The notes below the pieces were generated by a model. It did no database searches and was not told the origin of the DNA. It saw only the letters and a list, made by a program, of their open reading frames with translations. A DNA stretch of 57,787 nt from Alistipes sp. (GTDB taxonomy: Bacteria; Bacteroidota; Bacteroidia; Bacteroidales; Rikenellaceae): positions 1-57,787 of the forward strand of contig JAGAPT010000014.1 in assembly GCA_017623115.1 (NCBI GenBank), written 5' to 3'. Numbering within the stretch: the first letter of the stretch is position 1; each line of letters starts with the position of its first letter. Shown here piece after piece: positions 23,838 through 31,227 of this stretch. Position numbers and translations under genes: made by a program.

Positions 23838-25325
23838 TTATTCGTTTTCGATTTGAGGACCCGTAACAATTGCCTTCATCAGGATGCGCAGTTCGATCAG
23901 GAGGAAGAGCGTGAAGATGACAACAAAGAGGAAGAAGGTGGTCTGCACAGCCCCTACACTCACACTCGACACGGCCGCCTTCACGGGGAGCAACCCCTCG
24001 ATGACCCAGGGCTGACGACCTACCTCGGCCACAATCCATCCGGCCTGTCCGGCGAGGTACACCAGCGGTATGGCAAGTAGCGAAGCCCACAGCAGCCACT
24101 TCATCTGTGGCAATCGCCCTCTGCGCTCGGCCCACAGCACCACAAACATCAGCAGCAGCAAAGCACCGCCCACACCGACCATCACACGAAATGCCCAGTA
24201 GATAAGGCCGACGGGGGGCACTAACTCCTCGCGCGACGTCAGGTAGCCATAGCCGAAATAGGCCATGTTCTCCTCAAGCACCCTGCGTGCCTCGGCTGCT
24301 GCCGCAGGGTCGCTTGCCTGGAGGGTGCGGTACTGCCCAAAGGCTTCGATGGCACGTTTACCTCGGGCAATCTTCTCCTCGGCCGAGGGGTGTTGTACGC
24401 CATCGGGCGAGGTGTATCCATCCAGCAGGTTGTTGATGCCCGGAACATAGCCGTCGAGGTCGTGTGTGGCCAAGATGGAGAGCATGCCCGGAATCTCTAC
24501 CCCCGGCACGATCGAGAAGGGGGCTCGGGGGCCTCCCTCCTCTAACCCTTCGGCCGCGGCGAGTTTCATGGGCTGGTATTTCGCAGCCTGGATACCCGAA
24601 CTGTCGCCACTGAGCATGACGGCAAACGTGCCGATGATGCCCACGATGGCAGCCACACGGATGCTGGCCATGGCAAAGCGGGTCTCACGCTTTTTCATGA
24701 GGTACCAGCAACTGATGCCGATGACAAAGATGGCCCCTGTCATCCAGCCGCTGAATACCGAATGGAAGAATTTCGAGATGGCTACGGGATTGAGTACCAA
24801 AGCCCAGAAATCGACCATCTCATGGCGCACGGTGTCGGGATTGAACTCCATGCCGACGGGGTGCTGCATCCACGAGTTGGCCACCAGAATCCAGACGGCC
24901 GAGATGGCGGCTCCGATACCTGTCAGCCAAGTGGCTGCGAGGTGGAATCGCTTGCTCACCTTCTCCCATCCGAAGAACATCACGGCAAAGAAGGTGGCCT
25001 CCATGAAGAAGGCGAAGATACCCTCGATGGCGAGTGGAGCACCGAAAATATCCCCTACGAACCACGAGTAGTTGCTCCAGTTTGTACCAAATTCAAATTC
25101 GAGGATGATGCCGGTGGCAATACCCACTGCAAAGTTGATGGCAAAGAGCTTCATCCAGAATTTCGTGGTCTTTTTCCAGAACTCGTCGCCTGTGACAACA
25201 TAAAGGCTCTCCATGGTGGCCATGATGACGGCCAGTCCCAAGGTCAGTGGAACAAAGAGCCAGTGATACCCTGCTGTCAGTGCAAATTGCAGTCGTGACC
25301 AATCGACCAATGCAGATTCTACCAT
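23838..25325 (-). CDS. cydA: Cytochrome bd ubiquinol oxidase subunit I
   Basis: A 495-residue membrane protein. SRLQFALTAGYHWLFVPLTLG holds the heme b595 His region, NSWMQHPVGMEFN the conserved GWxxxExGRQPW-type neighbours, and VAEVGRQPWVIEGLLPVKAAVS the quinol-oxidase signature. The Q-loop is of the short type. With CydB it forms the high-affinity oxidase that lets strict anaerobes of this order consume traces of oxygen. It follows the DUF4492 gene by 23 bases. Confidence 0.95.
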   Translation of the reverse strand: MVESALVDWSRLQFALTAGYHWLFVPLTLGLAVIMATMESLYVVTGDEFWKKTTKFWMKLFAINFAVGIATGIILEFEFGTNWSNYSWFVGDIFGAPLAIEGIFAFFMEATFFAVMFFGWEKVSKRFHLAATWLTGIGAAISAVWILVANSWMQHPVGMEFNPDTVRHEMVDFWALVLNPVAISKFFHSVFSGWMTGAIFVIGISCWYLMKKRETRFAMASIRVAAIVGIIGTFAVMLSGDSSGIQAAKYQPMKLAAAEGLEEGGPRAPFSIVPGVEIPGMLSILATHDLDGYVPGINNLLDGYTSPDGVQHPSAEEKIARGKRAIEAFGQYRTLQASDPAAAAEARRVLEENMAYFGYGYLTSREELVPPVGLIYWAFRVMVGVGGALLLLMFVVLWAERRGRLPQMKWLLWASLLAIPLVYLAGQAGWIVAEVGRQPWVIEGLLPVKAAVSSVSVGAVQTTFFLFVVIFTLFLLIELRILMKAIVTGPQIENE

Positions 25326-25348
25326 AGTCTTCAGGTTTTAGTGTGTTT

Positions 25349-25555
25349 CTATTGGTTTGTTAGTTGATTTCCAACGTGTTCGATACGTTGCTCCTCGCTC
25401 TTTCCGGCCAGCGTCGGTGTGAAGAAGAAGAGGCGGAGCACAGCGAATAAGATGATCACTTTGAGCAAAATAAGCCACCACAACTCCCGCCCCCAGGTCA
25501 TGTTGCGGAAGCCTTCGACATAAAAGTTGTAAATAGTACGAAGGGGGTTGCGCAT
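25349..25555 (-). CDS. DUF4492 small membrane protein of the cyd operon
   Basis: A 68-residue protein with one membrane segment (LWWLILLKVIILFAVLRLFFF). MRNPLRTIYNFYVEGFRNMTWG is the DUF4492 signature. In Bacteroidota and Campylobacterota this gene often sits directly before cydA, so it is probably an assembly factor or small subunit comparable in role to CydX. It is the first gene of the operon. Confidence 0.88.
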   Translation of the reverse strand: MRNPLRTIYNFYVEGFRNMTWGRELWWLILLKVIILFAVLRLFFFTPTLAGKSEEQRIEHVGNQLTNQ

Positions 25556-25648
25556 TGTTTTGCCGTTTTTCGCACGTTGAAAATAGTAAAAAAATGGGAA
25601 AAATCAAACGATGACGGGTAAAAATAAAGGCTGGCCCCTACAAAACGA

Positions 25649-25795
25649 CACTGCACAAAAAGTTGATACATCAACCTTTTCGTTTCCCGTAGTATCTTAT
25701 GCAAATAAATTTGCAACGACACTACAGAAAAACGAAAGGTGTCGAATGCTCGACACCTTTTTGCTTCGTTTGCTTTTTGCGGAAGGAGAGGGATT
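25649..25795. repeat. Direct repeat, copy 1, with 3' end of a tRNA-Ser
   Basis: It is nearly identical to 25871-26016. It contains the palindrome AAAAGTTGATACATCAAC, the hairpin AAAGGTGTCGA/TCGACACCTTT (25735-25760) and ends with GGAAGGAGAGGGATT, the 3' end of tRNA-Ser(UGA) on the minus strand. The rest of the tRNA is missing after this point. Confidence 0.85.
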
Positions 25796-25870
25796 GGCTA
25801 CTTCGCAGGTTGTGTGCCTGCTCCGTGACGCCTTTCCCTGCCGCTCGCCGCGGGGGCCCTTGCAAAAAGC

Positions 25871-26016
25871 CACTGCGCAAAAAGTTGATACATCAACTTT
25901 TTCGTTTCCCGTAGCATCTTATGCAAATAAATTTGCAACGACACTACGAAAAACGAAAGGTGTCGAATACTCGACACCTTTTTGCTTCGTTTGCTTTTTG
26001 CGGAAGGAGAGGGATT
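25871..26016. repeat. Direct repeat, copy 2, overlapping intact tRNA-Ser(UGA)
   Basis: This is the copy attached to the complete tRNA at 26001-26085. It includes the palindrome at 25879-25902 and the terminator at 25956-25981. Confidence 0.85.
25956..25981 (-). terminator. Terminator of the tRNA-Ser pair
   Basis: AAGGTGTCGA pairs with TCGACACCTT over a four-base loop; on the minus strand a T run follows within the repeat. Confidence 0.75.
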
Positions 26017-26085
26017 CGAACCCCCGGATCCGTGAAGATCAACGGTTTTCAAGACCGCCGCAATCGACCACTCTGCCATCCTTCC
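26001..26085 (-). tRNA. tRNA-Ser (anticodon UGA)
   Basis: Read on the minus strand it begins GGAAGGATGGCAGAGTGG and ends in TTCGAATCCCTCTCCTTCCG. The acceptor stem GGAAGGA/TCCTTCC is perfect. The anticodon loop CTTGAAA gives UGA, and a long variable arm is present as in class II tRNAs. CCA is not encoded. Confidence 0.93.
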
Positions 26086-26128
26086 ATTGTGAGCGAACCC
26101 TTTCGGCCTGCCCTCGTTTGTCCTGTTG

Positions 26129-26216
26129 CGGAAAGGAGGGGATTCGAACCCCTGAAACACTTTTGGCGTTTACTCACTTTCCAGGCGAGCCAGTTCAACC
26201 ACTCCTGCACCTTTCC
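26129..26216 (-). tRNA. tRNA-Ser (anticodon GGA)
   Basis: Minus strand, beginning GGAAAGGTGCAGGAGTGG and ending TTCGAATCCCCTCCTTTCCG. The anticodon loop CTGGAAA gives GGA. It has a long variable arm of the serine type. It is 43 bases upstream of the other tRNA-Ser and probably co-transcribed with it. Confidence 0.93.
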
Positions 26217-26228
26217 TTTTCGCGTCGA

Positions 26229-26236
26229 CAAAGGTA
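26229..26236 (-). promoter_or_regulatory. -7 box of the tRNA-Ser operon
   Basis: TACCTTTG on the minus strand, 13 bases upstream of tRNA-Ser(GGA). Confidence 0.65.
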
Positions 26237-26290
26237 GTATAAAAATCCGAAAAAACCAACAAAAATTGCTCCAAGCCACATGGGGTCAAA

Positions 26291-26323
26291 AAAGAGTCGA
26301 CTGCTATTGGGCAGTCGACTCTT
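26291..26323 (-). terminator. Terminator of the DUF4988 lipoprotein gene
   Basis: AAGAGTCGACTGC pairs with GCAGTCGACTCTT; on the minus strand a run of T follows. Confidence 0.85.
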
Positions 26324-26345
26324 CGAAAGTATGCTCCAAGGTTTG

Positions 26346-29102
26346 TTACTCGGCAGAAACCGTTACGGCCATCGGCTCGTAGTAGTTACCCTCGGCATCG
26401 GTCCACGTCAGATAGAGCTTGGTCGTGTTGATGTTGAAGGCTTTTGAGAAAGTCTTGGCCTCTGCAAGCGCAGTGATATAATGCGAGGAGATACCTCCCG
26501 TCATGATGGTGGTAATCTGCTCTGTGGCATTTCCGCTCATGGCGCTGGGTGCAAGATGACCACCCTCTACCTTTGTTCCGGCAGCCGGCGTTACCGTAAA
26601 TGTTACCATAGAGTAGGTACCGGACGAAGGAGGCGTTACCGTGTCGATGGTAACAGTCGGTTTCGAAGCCTCCCAGCGAGCATCCGAAGCGGAAATCACG
26701 TTAATGGTTGGTGTGGTCGGCGTGTAGGTTATCTTCTGCATCTTCGAGTAGTTCGTACCATCGAAGGCTACGATGAAGAACGTATACTGCGTACCGGTAG
26801 TCAGATAGTTAAGCACGATGCAGCCATTGGTCAGATACTTTGTGTTCGAACGATTCGTACCAACGGCCAACTCTGCGGCAATAGCATCGTCGCTGCCCCA
26901 TGTTGCCACCTCGCTGTCGGTGAGATTCATGTAATAGTAACGCTCCGCGGTGCCACCCTCAACCGTCGGCTTGAACGAAGCCTTCGTGGCGTCATCGAAG
27001 GGATTCGCAGCAGCCTGCTTCTCAATGGTCAGCTTGAAGGTTTCGCTGAAGGTGATACCGTTGGTCTTGTGGACGAATTTGCAAATCTGTCCGTACTTAC
27101 CATCGGCATCGACGGCAATGGCTACCAGTGTGTACTCCGTGTTCGACGTGAGGTTGTAGGCTGCGGCGGTCGGATTCATAGCATCGAAGGTGGTGCCGGT
27201 GGTCAAGACATCCATCGCCAACTCACTCTCGGCGGGCAACTGCGAGGTTGCATACCATTTGTAGTAGGCCTCCGAAGCCCCGTCGTCGGCCTTCAGATTT
27301 ACCGAGAGCGACGTATAATCTGCCTGGAAGGTGTTGGCTACCTCGGTTACCATCAATGAACTTCCGGCTTCCAGATTGGCCGATGTCCACTCGAAGATGC
27401 GCATATCCTCCTCTGCATATTCGGTCTTGCCCTCTTCGATGGGGATAATCCACATCGTGTAGCTCGTGCTAAACGAGATGCCCGAGATGTCGGCGCAGGG
27501 GAAGCTCGTCAGCGAGGCCTCGACAGTCGGCGCATCGTTGGCATAGGAGGTAAGATACGACACCATATTATACGTATAGGCATCGTTAATCATGCTCAAC
27601 TGACTCTCTTTAGAGAAGAAGCTGGATTTCATGATACCGCCATAATAACGATCGAAGCCCTGGAAGTTAATCTTCACAACAATATCGTTGAAAGTGATGT
27701 TTGTTGCGGTAGCCTCTACCACCAACTCCGAGAAGGATACCGTCTCGAAATCCGAAGCGAGCGAATAGATATAGTCGAAGGCAACCTCATCGTAGGTCTC
27801 GTTGAGCAGTGCGGCCCACAGGACATATTTCACACCCGGCGTCAACGCCTGACCATAGACAGCCGTAACACTCTTCTCAATCGGGGCATCATTGCTTACT
27901 GCATGGTAGGGAGCCGCCCAGCCATTCCACAATCCCTTGGGCAGATAGATGGTCTCCAGCGTATTCTTCAGCGTCGCGGCATTATAATCCGCAGCGGGAA
28001 GGATACCATACGTATAGCCACTGATACCGGCATTCGGCTCAATCACTACCTGGCCGTTCGCCATGCTGATCGTCTTGAAGCCCTTCGTCGTCACGGTCAA
28101 TTTGGCGATGGCTGTCTTGCCACCTTCGAATACACCGATGAGTTTAATCGTACCCTCGGCAACCGCAGCACCGCTTTCAATGGCAGCAGCCGTCGGAGCG
28201 GTCAGCGTGATGGGGTATTCGCCATAGAGATCCTTTTCGCCAAAGGCAATGGTCCAACCCTGCGGTACCTCCTTGATGAAGTCTACCAGGAGATTTTGCG
28301 TAAGGATAAGTTTGTTGTCGGTCGTGGTGCCCGGAGCGAGGTAGAAGCAGTCGATGACATCGCCATAGTATTCGAAGGCAAAGTTGCAAACGCCATCCAT
28401 GGCTACCGTAAAGGTGCTGCCGTCCGAGAGGGTGAAGGTGGCCGAAATGGTCTCCTCGACGCCTTGTTGGTTCTCTGCGGTGTTGAATACCACCTTCGTG
28501 ATACCGCAGGCACCACCCTGACCCAGCAAATCGTCGAGCGATTCGTCGGTCATACCGGTCTCGATCCACTGCTCCGAGTTGCTCAGCTTAATCCAGATTT
28601 TGCCATCCTCGACCTTGTACTCGAGCGAGGGAATGGTCGGCATGGTCGGAATCTCCACCTCTTCGGGAACAACGGGGATGTAGTTAGCCCCATCCATCAG
28701 CGGAGTGAGCTGTCCGTCGGCACCCATCGTGGCCCATACTTTGGTCTTCACGCCATCGATTTCCACCTCCATCACATAGACGAGCGACATGGGCAGTGCC
28801 TCGGGCTCATACTCGGCGTAGATGGTGATTTGCTTGCCATCGGTGAGCGTCAGCACCCAGTTGCCATCCTTGTCCTGCTCGTAGCTTTGGATAGCCGTGC
28901 GACCGGCCATCATGGCCTCTACGGTCTGCATGTTGGCGTTTACCTTGTTCTCCAGGGCGGTCAGTTTGCTGTACAGGTCAGCAATCTGCTCACGGAGCTC
29001 GGTGTCGTCGTAGGGCTCGTGGTCACAATCCTGACACGAATAACCTACCGTAGCCAGTGCCATCAGGAGCACGGCCACCAGTTTGTTCAGAAAGTTTTTC
29101 AT
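26346..29102 (-). CDS. DUF4988-containing surface lipoprotein
   Basis: A 918-residue protein with a lipoprotein-type signal (MKNFLNKLVAVLLMALATVGYSC, lipidated Cys at 23) followed by acidic residues that favour surface export. Residues about 32-110 are DUF4988: a coiled coil (LREQIADLYSKLTALENKV) then GNWVLTLTDGKQITIYAEYE. The remainder is a chain of beta-sandwich, fibronectin-III-like domains (FKTISMANGQVVIE, NAGISGYTYGI, EYTLVAIAVDADGKYG, TQYTFFIVAFDGTNYSKMQ). In Bacteroidales such proteins bind glycans or host surfaces. It has no partner genes; the tRNA operon follows on the same strand. A promoter-like TAGTTTTG is at 29189-29196. Confidence 0.8.
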   Translation of the reverse strand: MKNFLNKLVAVLLMALATVGYSCQDCDHEPYDDTELREQIADLYSKLTALENKVNANMQTVEAMMAGRTAIQSYEQDKDGNWVLTLTDGKQITIYAEYEPEALPMSLVYVMEVEIDGVKTKVWATMGADGQLTPLMDGANYIPVVPEEVEIPTMPTIPSLEYKVEDGKIWIKLSNSEQWIETGMTDESLDDLLGQGGACGITKVVFNTAENQQGVEETISATFTLSDGSTFTVAMDGVCNFAFEYYGDVIDCFYLAPGTTTDNKLILTQNLLVDFIKEVPQGWTIAFGEKDLYGEYPITLTAPTAAAIESGAAVAEGTIKLIGVFEGGKTAIAKLTVTTKGFKTISMANGQVVIEPNAGISGYTYGILPAADYNAATLKNTLETIYLPKGLWNGWAAPYHAVSNDAPIEKSVTAVYGQALTPGVKYVLWAALLNETYDEVAFDYIYSLASDFETVSFSELVVEATATNITFNDIVVKINFQGFDRYYGGIMKSSFFSKESQLSMINDAYTYNMVSYLTSYANDAPTVEASLTSFPCADISGISFSTSYTMWIIPIEEGKTEYAEEDMRIFEWTSANLEAGSSLMVTEVANTFQADYTSLSVNLKADDGASEAYYKWYATSQLPAESELAMDVLTTGTTFDAMNPTAAAYNLTSNTEYTLVAIAVDADGKYGQICKFVHKTNGITFSETFKLTIEKQAAANPFDDATKASFKPTVEGGTAERYYYMNLTDSEVATWGSDDAIAAELAVGTNRSNTKYLTNGCIVLNYLTTGTQYTFFIVAFDGTNYSKMQKITYTPTTPTINVISASDARWEASKPTVTIDTVTPPSSGTYSMVTFTVTPAAGTKVEGGHLAPSAMSGNATEQITTIMTGGISSHYITALAEAKTFSKAFNINTTKLYLTWTDAEGNYYEPMAVTVSAE

Positions 29103-29188
29103 TGTGTTTGGTAAATAAAGTGTTCGTTTCGCTTGTTTGCAGTTGAGAGGGGCGTATGTCGGTCATACACAAACACCTCAACAAGTTG

Positions 29189-29196
29189 CAAAACTA
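29189..29196 (-). promoter_or_regulatory. -7 box of the DUF4988 lipoprotein gene
   Basis: TAGTTTTG on the minus strand, with a TTTG a little upstream (about 29205). Confidence 0.45.
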
Positions 29197-29261
29197 CAAT
29201 TATTTTTGCAAAAAAAGGAGCGTTTGGAACAAAAAACCGGAAGATGGTGCAAATTCCACCG

Positions 29262-29301
29262 AAAAGGGTGTGTCCAAAAAACTTGTTGGACACACCCTTT
29301 T
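29262..29301 (-). terminator. Terminator with the same stem as 1822-1857
   Basis: AAAAGGGTGTGTCCA pairs with TGGACACACCCTTTT, downstream of the coiled-coil gene. Only the loop differs from the terminator at 1822-1857. Confidence 0.85.
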
Positions 29302-29324
29302 GTGGTATGGTGCACAATGGCCAA

Positions 29325-30257
29325 TTAGCGCATGGCCACCTCGGTCGAGCCAATCATGCGGCCCTCCATGTAGAGTTCGATTTGGTAGGTACCACCCACA
29401 AATCCGGTCGAATTGAAGAAGATGCCGACCGAGAGGTCTTGGTTTTGGTAGTCGACCTCACGCATGGCCGAGTAGCTGAGTCGCTCGCCTTCGGACTCGA
29501 AGGTCGGCATCGCCTCGGTGGTCAGCACATAGCCGTCGGGGGCCGTGATGCGGGCATAGACCGCCTTATTGCCCGGCGTAGCCAATTCGTTGGCCGAGAG
29601 CACAAAGTCGACACGCAGACGCTCGGCGTTCTTGATGCGTGATACCTCCTTGCTACGGGCGTTGAGAGCCACCATGTGAATGTCGCGGGCACGAATCACA
29701 GCACCCACCTTCACCTTGTTCTCCAATTCGGCCGTGCGCTCCTCGGCCATGTCGGCACGCAGGTTGGCCGAAGAAATCTCCTTGCGGTAGGAGACATTCT
29801 CGGTGATGAGTTTCTTGTTGAGCGTGTTGAGCGAGTCGATTTGACGGATGTAGCCCATCATCACGGTGCGCAACGTACCGAGCTCTTTCTCATACTGCTT
29901 GAGTTTGTTGTAGTTCCAGCGACGCTCGCGTTTGAGTTGCTCGACCAGCTCGTTGGCACGTTCCAGATTGGCGGCGATGCTGTCGTTCTGGTATTTCAGG
30001 TCGTCATACTCGACGATGAGCTCCGTCAGGTCGTGCTGGATCGAGTCGCGGTCGGCCGCCAGCAGTTGGTTGTCGCGCATCTGCTCGCGGTGGATGCTGA
30101 AGTAGAGCAACGAGATAGCCACCAAAATCACCGACAACAGGGCGATGACAATGCGGTAGCCGCGAATGGCGCTGTTTTGTTGGGGTTGCGGCTCGTCGTA
30201 ATAGTCGAGCTCATCCTCCTCTTCCGAGGGGTCATATCCATATCGTTTTTCCTCCAT
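29325..30257 (-). CDS. Membrane-anchored coiled-coil protein (conserved in Bacteroidales)
   Basis: A 310-residue protein. It has an acidic N-terminus (YDPSEEEDELDYYDEPQPQQ), one membrane helix around residues 33-52 (IVIALLSVILVAISLLYF), then a long coiled coil (about 55-190, with ELIVEYDDLKYQNDSIAANL and QIDSLNTLNKKL). The C-terminal beta domain includes VDFVLSANELATPGNKAVYARI and GTYQIELYMEGRMIGSTEVAMR. Orthologues of this type are common in the order and unassigned in function. The start at 30257 was chosen over 30317 because it directly precedes the acidic region and lies 30 bases after the promoter module. Confidence 0.75.
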   Translation of the reverse strand: MEEKRYGYDPSEEEDELDYYDEPQPQQNSAIRGYRIVIALLSVILVAISLLYFSIHREQMRDNQLLAADRDSIQHDLTELIVEYDDLKYQNDSIAANLERANELVEQLKRERRWNYNKLKQYEKELGTLRTVMMGYIRQIDSLNTLNKKLITENVSYRKEISSANLRADMAEERTAELENKVKVGAVIRARDIHMVALNARSKEVSRIKNAERLRVDFVLSANELATPGNKAVYARITAPDGYVLTTEAMPTFESEGERLSYSAMREVDYQNQDLSVGIFFNSTGFVGGTYQIELYMEGRMIGSTEVAMR

Positions 30258-30286
30258 GGCTTTGGTTGTTAGGGTTCTTCGTAGGG

Positions 30287-30367
30287 CAAAGATACAAATA
30301 AGCGAGGGCAAAAACAAATCTATTTGCGTTTTGCCGAGCGAGCATATCTAAGACGCAGTCAAAGATA
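30287..30367 (-). repeat. 82-bp promoter module, copy C
   Basis: The most diverged copy. Its hairpin arms changed together (CAAAT/ATTTG here, CAAGT/ACTTG in copies A and B), so pairing is kept. TATCTTTG at 30287-30294 lies 30 bases before the coiled-coil gene. Confidence 0.82.
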
Positions 30368-30387
30368 GTGAAAATTTACAGAATCTG

Positions 30388-31173
30388 TCACTTCATCGGA
30401 TATTTCAACCCTTTGTAGCGGTAAATATAGGCGTTGATGCTACCGATGCGCACGGGCGACTCGATGGCGAGCGGAATCTTGTTTTGGTCATCCGAAATCC
30501 AGATGGTAAAGATCGAACCATCGGTAAACGAGTAGCCTTCGGTGGTGCCGAGTTGGCACTCAAAACGCAGGGCGTTGAACTTCCCCATGTTACGAATGCG
30601 TTTCTGCTCACGGCAGATGTAGCGGTAGTTGATGCGTCGCACGGTATCCTCGAGCAACATCTCGAGCGTGCCGACCTCCCCTTCGCTAAACGAGTCGGGC
30701 GAGGCGGAACGCATGTTGAAGAAGAGCGAAATGGCATCCATGCTCTGCTCCGTGAGCGGTATCTCTTTCTCTTGGAAGGGACGTTTGCGACTGCTCCAGC
30801 GGGTGCGTGCTACCCGATTTTCCCAATCGTAGTCGTAGGTGCTTTCGAAGGTATAACTCGCCTCATTGATGTCGCTGCGGAATCGTTCGGTGCGGAGCGT
30901 GGTGGGGTCGATGTGAATCGTGTAGGTGTCCTCCATGTTGAAGAACCAGCGATAGGTGGGCAGCGTGCGCCCTACACCCACCACCTTATAGAAGGTCTGC
31001 CCATCCTCCTCGACCTGGCTCGTCTTAACCTCGACCGAGCCCACCTCCGTATTGGGGAAATATTTGGCCCGATAGCTGACGCGGTATTCGAGCTCCTCGC
31101 CCGGATGGTAGAATTGCGCCACAGCAGGCAGGGTCATGCTCAACATGGCGATCAGTATGAGGACTCGTTTCAT
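30388..31173 (-). CDS. DUF3108 domain protein
   Basis: A 261-residue secreted protein with a signal peptide (MKRVLILIAMLSMTLPAVAQ). FYHPGEELEYRVSYRAKYFPNTEVGSVEV is the DUF3108 start. RWFFNMEDTYTIHIDPTTLRTERFRSDINEASYTFEST and the C-terminal FTIWISDDQNKIPLAIESPVRIGSI complete the domain. Function is unknown; the beta-rich fold suggests a lipid- or envelope-associated periplasmic role. The start at 31173 fits the signal peptide. It lies 55 bases after recG on the same strand. Confidence 0.85.
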   Translation of the reverse strand: MKRVLILIAMLSMTLPAVAQFYHPGEELEYRVSYRAKYFPNTEVGSVEVKTSQVEEDGQTFYKVVGVGRTLPTYRWFFNMEDTYTIHIDPTTLRTERFRSDINEASYTFESTYDYDWENRVARTRWSSRKRPFQEKEIPLTEQSMDAISLFFNMRSASPDSFSEGEVGTLEMLLEDTVRRINYRYICREQKRIRNMGKFNALRFECQLGTTEGYSFTDGSIFTIWISDDQNKIPLAIESPVRIGSINAYIYRYKGLKYPMK

Positions 31174-31227
31174 AGGCACTATCTTTCGTTGCGCTGTAAT
31201 CATATAACGTATTTGCCGGCTCGTTTA

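Noticed and set aside
11643-26085. tRNA-Ser 3' duplication as the attachment site of the phage-like operon
   Set aside because: The duplicated segments lie together at 25.6-26.0 kb, several kilobases from the operon, with housekeeping genes in between, so they do not flank it.
25611-26237. 208-codon frame over the repeat and tRNA region
   Set aside because: It overlaps two tRNA genes and the duplicated segment on the other strand, so its internal repetition is a by-product.
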